Below, piece after piece: positions 44,556 to 48,518 of a DNA stretch of 48,518 nucleotides. Where the stretch lies: contig WQTQ01000236.1 in assembly GCA_009786175.1 (NCBI GenBank), positions 1 through 48,518 of the forward strand. The letters run 5' to 3'. Origin of the DNA: Bacillota bacterium (GTDB taxonomy: Bacteria > Bacillota_A > Clostridia > Lachnospirales > WQUN01). The notes below the pieces were generated by a model. It worked only from the letters and a program-made list of their open reading frames with translations. It did not search any database and was not told the DNA's origin. The number at the start of each line of letters is the position of its first letter. Within the stretch, counting starts at the first letter, position 1. A program made the translations under genes and the position numbers.

Positions 44556-46456
44556 CTTACATCTCCAATTTTTTTACTTATTTTTTTTCTGTCGAAGTAT
44601 TCCAGCAATGCCATTGCATATTTGCGCGATGTTTCTAGTTTATCACGGAATTGAGCCAATGTTATTTCACCGTTTTTTGTCACTTCATCCGCAAAAATAG
44701 CTTTGGCCCTGTCGTAAAAATCTTTGTGAATTAAGATTTGCGGCGTAAGTAAAATTAAATCTCCGCCCGTTATCATGTTATCTAATACTTGCTTAAATAC
44801 GTTTTTTTCCTTGGCGTATGCTGCCTCCAATTCATCAACCGCAGGGGGCGAAAACCCCCCGTTGCAGAAAGCTTTAATTACTTCATCATAAATTTTTTGC
44901 TGCCGCTCGTTTACCTTTACTTTAAAATTTTTGTGAGCCACTAAACCGCCGGTTTTATTGATAAGCTCCAATTCGCAGCAAAAATCAACTATGCTGTTTG
45001 CATGTATCTGTTCATTTTGGTCAAAAATTTGGCTGGTCAACTCGCTTATGGGCATACCCTTGTAAAGAGGATTTTTTTTATGATAAACCAGCAGCAAGTC
45101 CTGGATACGCTTGCCGCACCGCTCAATAAAACTGCGATGAACCAAGCTTTGTCCGGCAGCAAGCAGAATTTTGTCATCAATAAGTTTCGAAAGCTCGCTT
45201 TCAAAGTCTGCGTACCCCCTGATATCAGGGGGTATATTAAAGCGTTCCTTAATGTACACCCTGTCAACAAATGGGCGTTCTTGCACAAATACCGCAATTT
45301 TTTCCGGCAAAGTACCTGTATCTTTTGCTTTTAGCCTGTCCAGCGAGCCTTGATTATTACGTGCTTTTTGAGGACACGGGTCTAAAACAACGCCCCCGCC
45401 AACTGTTTCTAATGGCGAATAAAACCGGATAACAAAAGGATCCCCGTATTTAGCCGCAAGAGGTTCCGCAAGGTGAAGCTGAGCATATCCGGATTCTCCA
45501 CGCTTTAACCCCTTGCTGCCGATTAATGAAATCCTGCACAGTAAATCCCGGGTACCGTGGTACAAATGAACTCTTGTGTTATTCAGAATTTCTCGGTCTA
45601 TGTTTTCTAAAATATCCAGGCGCACATCAAGGAGGAAGGAATTTTCCATAGAATTGGCCGGTGCAAGTACGTCGCCACGGGATACGTCTTCATTTTTGAT
45701 CTGGGCAAGGTTGACCGCCACACGCTGTCCGGGGCTTGCAGACAGAGCTTGTTCACCAAAAACTTGAATAAACCGTGCTTTGGTTGTCTTCATAGACGGA
45801 AAGATTGTTATTTCATCTCCCTCATTTAAATGCCCTTCAATTAATGTACCTGTTATAACCGTGCCAAAGCCTTCCATTGTAAAAACCCTGTCGATAGGCA
45901 GACGGAAAGACGTACCTACGTCTTTTTTTGGAGATTGGGCAAGCAAATCAAAAATATGTTGGCGCAACTCCCCTACCCCTTCACCCGTTATTGCAGACAC
46001 AGGGATAATCTTTGCGTTTTCCAAAAAGCTTCCCTTTACCTCTTCCTCAATTTCCATAGCCACCATTTCAAGCCACTCGGCTTCTACCAAATCTGCTTTG
46101 TTTAGGGCTACAACGCCGCAGTTTATTTTTAGCATAGACAAAATATCTAAATGCTCGCGGGTTTGTGGCATTATGCCTTCGTCGGCGGCAATTACTAAAA
46201 GAGCCACATCAATACTGCCTGCCCCCGCCAGCATATTTTTAATAAATTTCTCGTGGCCGGGCACGTCAACAATACCTATTTTTTCGCCGGAAGGCGCGGT
46301 TAAATGGGCAAAACCAAGTTCAATTGTAATGCCCCGTTTTTTTTCTTCCTTCAAACGGTCTGTATCTATACCTGTTAAAGCTTTAATTAATGATGTTTTA
46401 CCGTGGTCAACATGACCGGCCGTGCCGACAATATTTCCTTTAAAGTTGGTACTCAT
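44543..46456 (-). CDS. selB: Selenocysteine-specific elongation factor SelB
   Basis: SelB brings Sec-tRNA to UGA codons marked by a SECIS hairpin. The 637-residue protein has G1 [20 protein letters not shown]2 KKRGITIELGFAHL, G3 DVPGHEKFIKNM and G4 NKADL. EF-Tu-like domains II and III and the C-terminal winged-helix repeats that read SECIS RNA follow. AGGAGG precedes the ATG. Residues about 408-415 (IPPDIRGY) are encoded by a palindromic element inserted in frame between a helix and the next winged-helix segment. selA is not in the window. selB lies opposite the tRNA-Sec/selD group. Confidence 0.95.
   Translation of the reverse strand: MSTNFKGNIVGTAGHVDHGKTSLIKALTGIDTDRLKEEKKRGITIELGFAHLTAPSGEKIGIVDVPGHEKFIKNMLAGAGSIDVALLVIAADEGIMPQTREHLDILSMLKINCGVVALNKADLVEAEWLEMVAMEIEEEVKGSFLENAKIIPVSAITGEGVGELRQHIFDLLAQSPKKDVGTSFRLPIDRVFTMEGFGTVITGTLIEGHLNEGDEITIFPSMKTTKARFIQVFGEQALSASPGQRVAVNLAQIKNEDVSRGDVLAPANSMENSFLLDVRLDILENIDREILNNTRVHLYHGTRDLLCRISLIGSKGLKRGESGYAQLHLAEPLAAKYGDPFVIRFYSPLETVGGGVVLDPCPQKARNNQGSLDRLKAKDTGTLPEKIAVFVQERPFVDRVYIKERFNIPPDIRGYADFESELSKLIDDKILLAAGQSLVHRSFIERCGKRIQDLLLVYHKKNPLYKGMPISELTSQIFDQNEQIHANSIVDFCCELELINKTGGLVAHKNFKVKVNERQQKIYDEVIKAFCNGGFSPPAVDELEAAYAKEKNVFKQVLDNMITGGDLILLTPQILIHKDFYDRAKAIFADEVTKNGEITLAQFRDKLETSRKYAMALLEYFDRKKISKKIGDVRVMG
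45213..45234. repeat. Palindromic element copy 4, inside selB (22-bp palindrome)
   Basis: The core CCCCCTGATATCAGGGGG flanked by TA on both sides lies within selB and encodes PPDIRG in the selB frame. It is the only one of the four copies inside a gene. In this frame it has no stop codon. Confidence 0.92.
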
Positions 46457-46584
46457 TTTTACCTCCTGCGTTCTACGCGTTTACATCATTTTAGCACATA
46501 TTTGAAATGAATGTAGTAATTTGACACAATGAGTTGTATAATCAAACCGTAACATCAAAAATGGTGTACCCGAGGTGATGATAA

Positions 46585-47853
46585 TTGGAATTTGATATTA
46601 TCGCGTTTATTATTTTATTTGTTCTGCTGGCACTGTCAACATTTTTTTCTGCTTGTGAAACTGCGTTCACTTCACTAAACCGTATTAGGTTAAAAAGTAT
46701 AGCCGAAAAAGGCACTGGAAAAACCGCCGAAAAAGCCAAGCAAACGCTGGATTTATACAACGATTTCGACCGTTTGCTCTCAAGCCTTTTGGTGGGAAAT
46801 AACGTGGCCAACTTATCTGCTGCTTCCCTTTGTGCGGTTTTATTTGTGCGGCGTTTTGGGGACATGGGCGCGACATTATCAACTGCTGTTTTAACAATAG
46901 TTGTAATTATTTTTGCCGAAGTCTCGCCAAAAATAATCGCGAAAAAATCACCGGAAAAAATCGCAATATCTTGTACACCTTTTATCCGCTTTATAATGTT
47001 TCTGCTTACCCCTGCCAACCATTTTTTCATATGGTGGAAAAACATACTTTACCGGCTGTTCCGGCCTGAAACGGAAAGCCAGACTATAACAGAAGCAGAA
47101 ATACATTCTTATGTAGACGAAGCACAGCACGAAGGGGCAATTGGCAATGACGACAGGCTGCTGCTTCATAACGCGCTGGAGTTTTACGACCAACAAGCCA
47201 ATGATATTCTAACCCACAGGATGGACATTATCGGCATCCCCAAAAATGCCACCCCCGAGGAAATTGCTTCGATATTTTTACAATCCGGCCGTTCCCGCTT
47301 GCCTGTATACGACGGCAATATAGACAACATAACAGGCATTGTGCATATGAGGGATTTTTTCCGCTATACCATGAACAAGGACCGCCCGCTGCACAGCATT
47401 ATTTCACCTGCCGTTTTTGTTGCGAACATCACCAGCGTTAGCGAACTGATAAAAATTTTGCAAAGAGAAAAAAGCCATATGGCAATTGTCTCGGACGAAT
47501 ACGGCGGCACGGAAGGCCTTGTAACAATGGAAGATATTTTGGAAGAACTGGTTGGAGAAATTTGGGACGAAAGCGACAACGTTGAAGAGCAAATTGTGCT
47601 TTTAGGCAATAATTCTTACCGGGTATTATGTACCACCCATATGGACGATTTATACGAATATTTCAACCTAACCCACGAACATAACCACGCGCCGACAGTT
47701 AGCGTATGGATTAGAAACAAGCTTGGCAAAATTCCCGTGGAAGGTGACAGTTTTGGGTATGACGACATAACCGTAACCGTATCCAAAACCAACCACAGGC
47801 GGGCTGCAGAGTGTATAATTGTAAAGAATGTAGAGACGGAGCAACCAGGTTAG
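46585..47853 (+). CDS. CNNM/CorC (hemolysin-C-like) membrane transporter
   Basis: The 422-residue protein has an N-terminal DUF21/CNNM membrane domain with about four hydrophobic segments (FIILFVLLALSTFFSACETAFTSLNRIRLK is typical). Two CBS domains follow (about 200-330: SRLPVYDGNIDNITGIVHMRDFF and MAIVSDEYGGTEGLVTMEDILEELVGEI), then a C-terminal CorC_HlyC domain (PVEGDSFGYDDITVTV). Relatives export magnesium or cobalt or affect their balance; the ion here is unknown. It starts with TTG after GAGGTGAT. It is divergent from selB, with a 128-bp gap. Confidence 0.92.
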   Translation: MEFDIIAFIILFVLLALSTFFSACETAFTSLNRIRLKSIAEKGTGKTAEKAKQTLDLYNDFDRLLSSLLVGNNVANLSAASLCAVLFVRRFGDMGATLSTAVLTIVVIIFAEVSPKIIAKKSPEKIAISCTPFIRFIMFLLTPANHFFIWWKNILYRLFRPETESQTITEAEIHSYVDEAQHEGAIGNDDRLLLHNALEFYDQQANDILTHRMDIIGIPKNATPEEIASIFLQSGRSRLPVYDGNIDNITGIVHMRDFFRYTMNKDRPLHSIISPAVFVANITSVSELIKILQREKSHMAIVSDEYGGTEGLVTMEDILEELVGEIWDESDNVEEQIVLLGNNSYRVLCTTHMDDLYEYFNLTHEHNHAPTVSVWIRNKLGKIPVEGDSFGYDDITVTVSKTNHRRAAECIIVKNVETEQPG

Positions 47854-47878
47854 CCCGAAAACGATAATTCCCTATGCT

Positions 47879-47985
47879 TTGCGAGTCATTGCGCGAACAG
47901 CGCAATGACTCGCAATCCAGCGACTTTGCATATAAACACAATGCACAAATAGAAGTCACCGGATTGCTTCGCTTACGCTCACAAA
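47879..47985. repeat. Intergenic inverted repeat, REP/MITE-like
   Basis: A 16-bp stem (47879-47894 with 47900-47915) closes the loop GAACA and contains GTCATTGCGC. It is followed by GCAATCC (47912-47918) and, after about 40 bp, its complement GGATTGC (47961-47967) and CTTCGCTTACGCTC. This layout resembles the GTCATTGCGAG...GCAATCC intergenic repeats of many bacteria. No transposase is nearby. Confidence 0.7.
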
Positions 47986-48009
47986 ACTCAGTAATGTTGG
48001 AATGTTTTC

Positions 48010-48261
48010 TTATCCCCGCTTCTTTACCGGTACATAACACCAAAACTCAAAATTGGGCGAGTCGTGTGGCAGCTTAGAGTAAACCTCAAAATCCGCGCCG
48101 TCAACAGGGTCATAGCCGGAACTTGGCATCCATTCGCTGAAAATTAATTTTTCTGCTGCGGGCATTGTTTCACAAACACTTGCTAACGCGGCATTGCTCG
48201 ACTTTTTCGGATTATATTTTCCGTGTTTGACGGCGTAATTATTCGGTGGTAGACTTAAGCG
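48010..48261 (-). pseudogene. Fragment of a GyrI-like effector-binding domain gene
   Basis: An 83-codon open minus frame without a start codon ends in a TAA at 48010-48012. It contains LPPNNYAVKHGKYNP, then LIFSEWMPSSGYDPVDGADFEVY and a final NFEFWCYVPVKKRG. These match the end of AraC/GyrI-type effector-binding domains, which usually read EWLPxSGY and end in WIPVKK. The upstream DNA-binding part is missing, and an in-frame TGA stands at 48262-48264, with the next gene's ribosome site just beyond. I take it as a decayed remnant, perhaps cut by the adjacent repeat. Confidence 0.65.
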
Positions 48262-48291
48262 TCAAAAAATCATATCAACAAGGAGGACTTT

Positions 48292-48518
48292 ATGAGACAC
48301 ACCAAAAGCCACGTAATAAGCGGGATAATTGCCCTGCTGGTCTTGGTAGCAGTAGTTGGCGGGTTAATGTTTGGAATCCCCACGTATCGCGTGTGGCAGC
48401 AAAACATGGCAGGCCGCGCGCGCCTTGCGGAAGCCGAGTACAGCAGGCAAATTATGCTTATTGAAGCGGAAATGAACCTGCAGGCGGAAGAATTAAATGC
48501 CCTGGCTGAAGTAGCAAG
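48292..48518 (+). CDS. Single-pass membrane protein with coiled coil, 3' end outside window
   Basis: 75 codons are visible. A short basic N-terminus and a strong transmembrane helix (VISGIIALLVLVAVVGGLM) are followed by FGIPTYRVWQQNMAGRARLAEAE and a Glu/Ala-rich helical start. The PxYxVWxQxMxGxAxLxxAE pattern recalls short stomatin/band-7-related proteins annotated as membrane protease subunits, but the rest is cut off. AAGGAGG is 7 nt before the ATG. Confidence 0.7.
   Translation, partial: MRHTKSHVISGIIALLVLVAVVGGLMFGIPTYRVWQQNMAGRARLAEAEYSRQIMLIEAEMNLQAEELNALAEVA

Noticed and set aside
47874..48077. A 67-codon plus-strand frame with REQRNDSQSS
   Set aside because: It is a translation of the intergenic inverted repeat and runs antisense to the effector-domain remnant, with no ribosome site.

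Overview
The window looks like chromosome of a Gram-positive Clostridia-type Firmicute, perhaps Lachnospiraceae-like and gut-associated. The evidence is the conserved runs secA-prfB and rimP-nusA-ylxR-infB-rbfA-nrnA-truB-ribF, strong AGGAGG-type Shine-Dalgarno sites, frequent TTG starts, PrsA-like and substrate-binding lipoproteins, meso-diaminopimelate dehydrogenase, and the absence of outer-membrane genes. Taxonomy below class is inference.

Layout. 1-6.4 kb (minus strand): a glycan-use locus with a clan GH-D alpha-galactosidase-like enzyme, a lone sugar-binding lipoprotein followed by a terminator, a GH98-like enzyme, a five-bladed-propeller glycosidase and a cut-off MGH1/GH63-like glycosidase. 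A divergent AraC-family regulator controls it, with a 21-bp-spaced direct repeat between the two transcription units. 6.5-7.9 kb (plus): araC and a GNAT acetyltransferase. 7.9-16.4 kb (minus): secA, prfB (with its programmed +1 frameshift), an RluA-type pseudouridine synthase, a PrsA-like lipoprotein, a sugar nucleotidyltransferase, pyrG and trmL. The PyrG has lost the catalytic Cys and His of its glutaminase half. 16.6-18.3 kb: a gamma-glutamyltransferase homologue.

18.4-27.6 kb (plus) is the most striking block: five tightly packed genes for a membrane-anchored VWA protein, a giant FtsZ/tubulin-like GTPase, two proteins of unknown function, and a zinc-ribbon P-loop GTPase. This matches the kind of FtsZ-like/VWA/GTPase membrane-remodelling system proposed from genome context, in a Gram-positive form. 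27.7-38.5 kb (plus): the translation/transcription operon rimP to ribF. It carries unusual low-complexity repeats in NusA and IF2 and an altered IF2 G4 motif. A GH95-like glycosidase is joined directly to a short ribF. 38.5-40.1 kb (minus): ddh behind a RelB/DinJ-PIN toxin-antitoxin pair. 40.3-46.5 kb: a selenium locus with tRNA-Sec, selD, yedF, a SclA/NifS-like enzyme and a DUF3343 protein, then, on the other strand, selB and a glycine-heptad helical repeat protein. 46.6-48.5 kb: a CNNM/CorC-type transporter, an intergenic inverted repeat, a broken effector-binding-domain gene and the start of a membrane protein.

An identical 18-bp perfect palindrome (CCCCCTGATATCAGGGGG) occurs four times across the window. 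Three copies are intergenic and one is read in frame inside selB, which suggests a small dispersed palindromic element.
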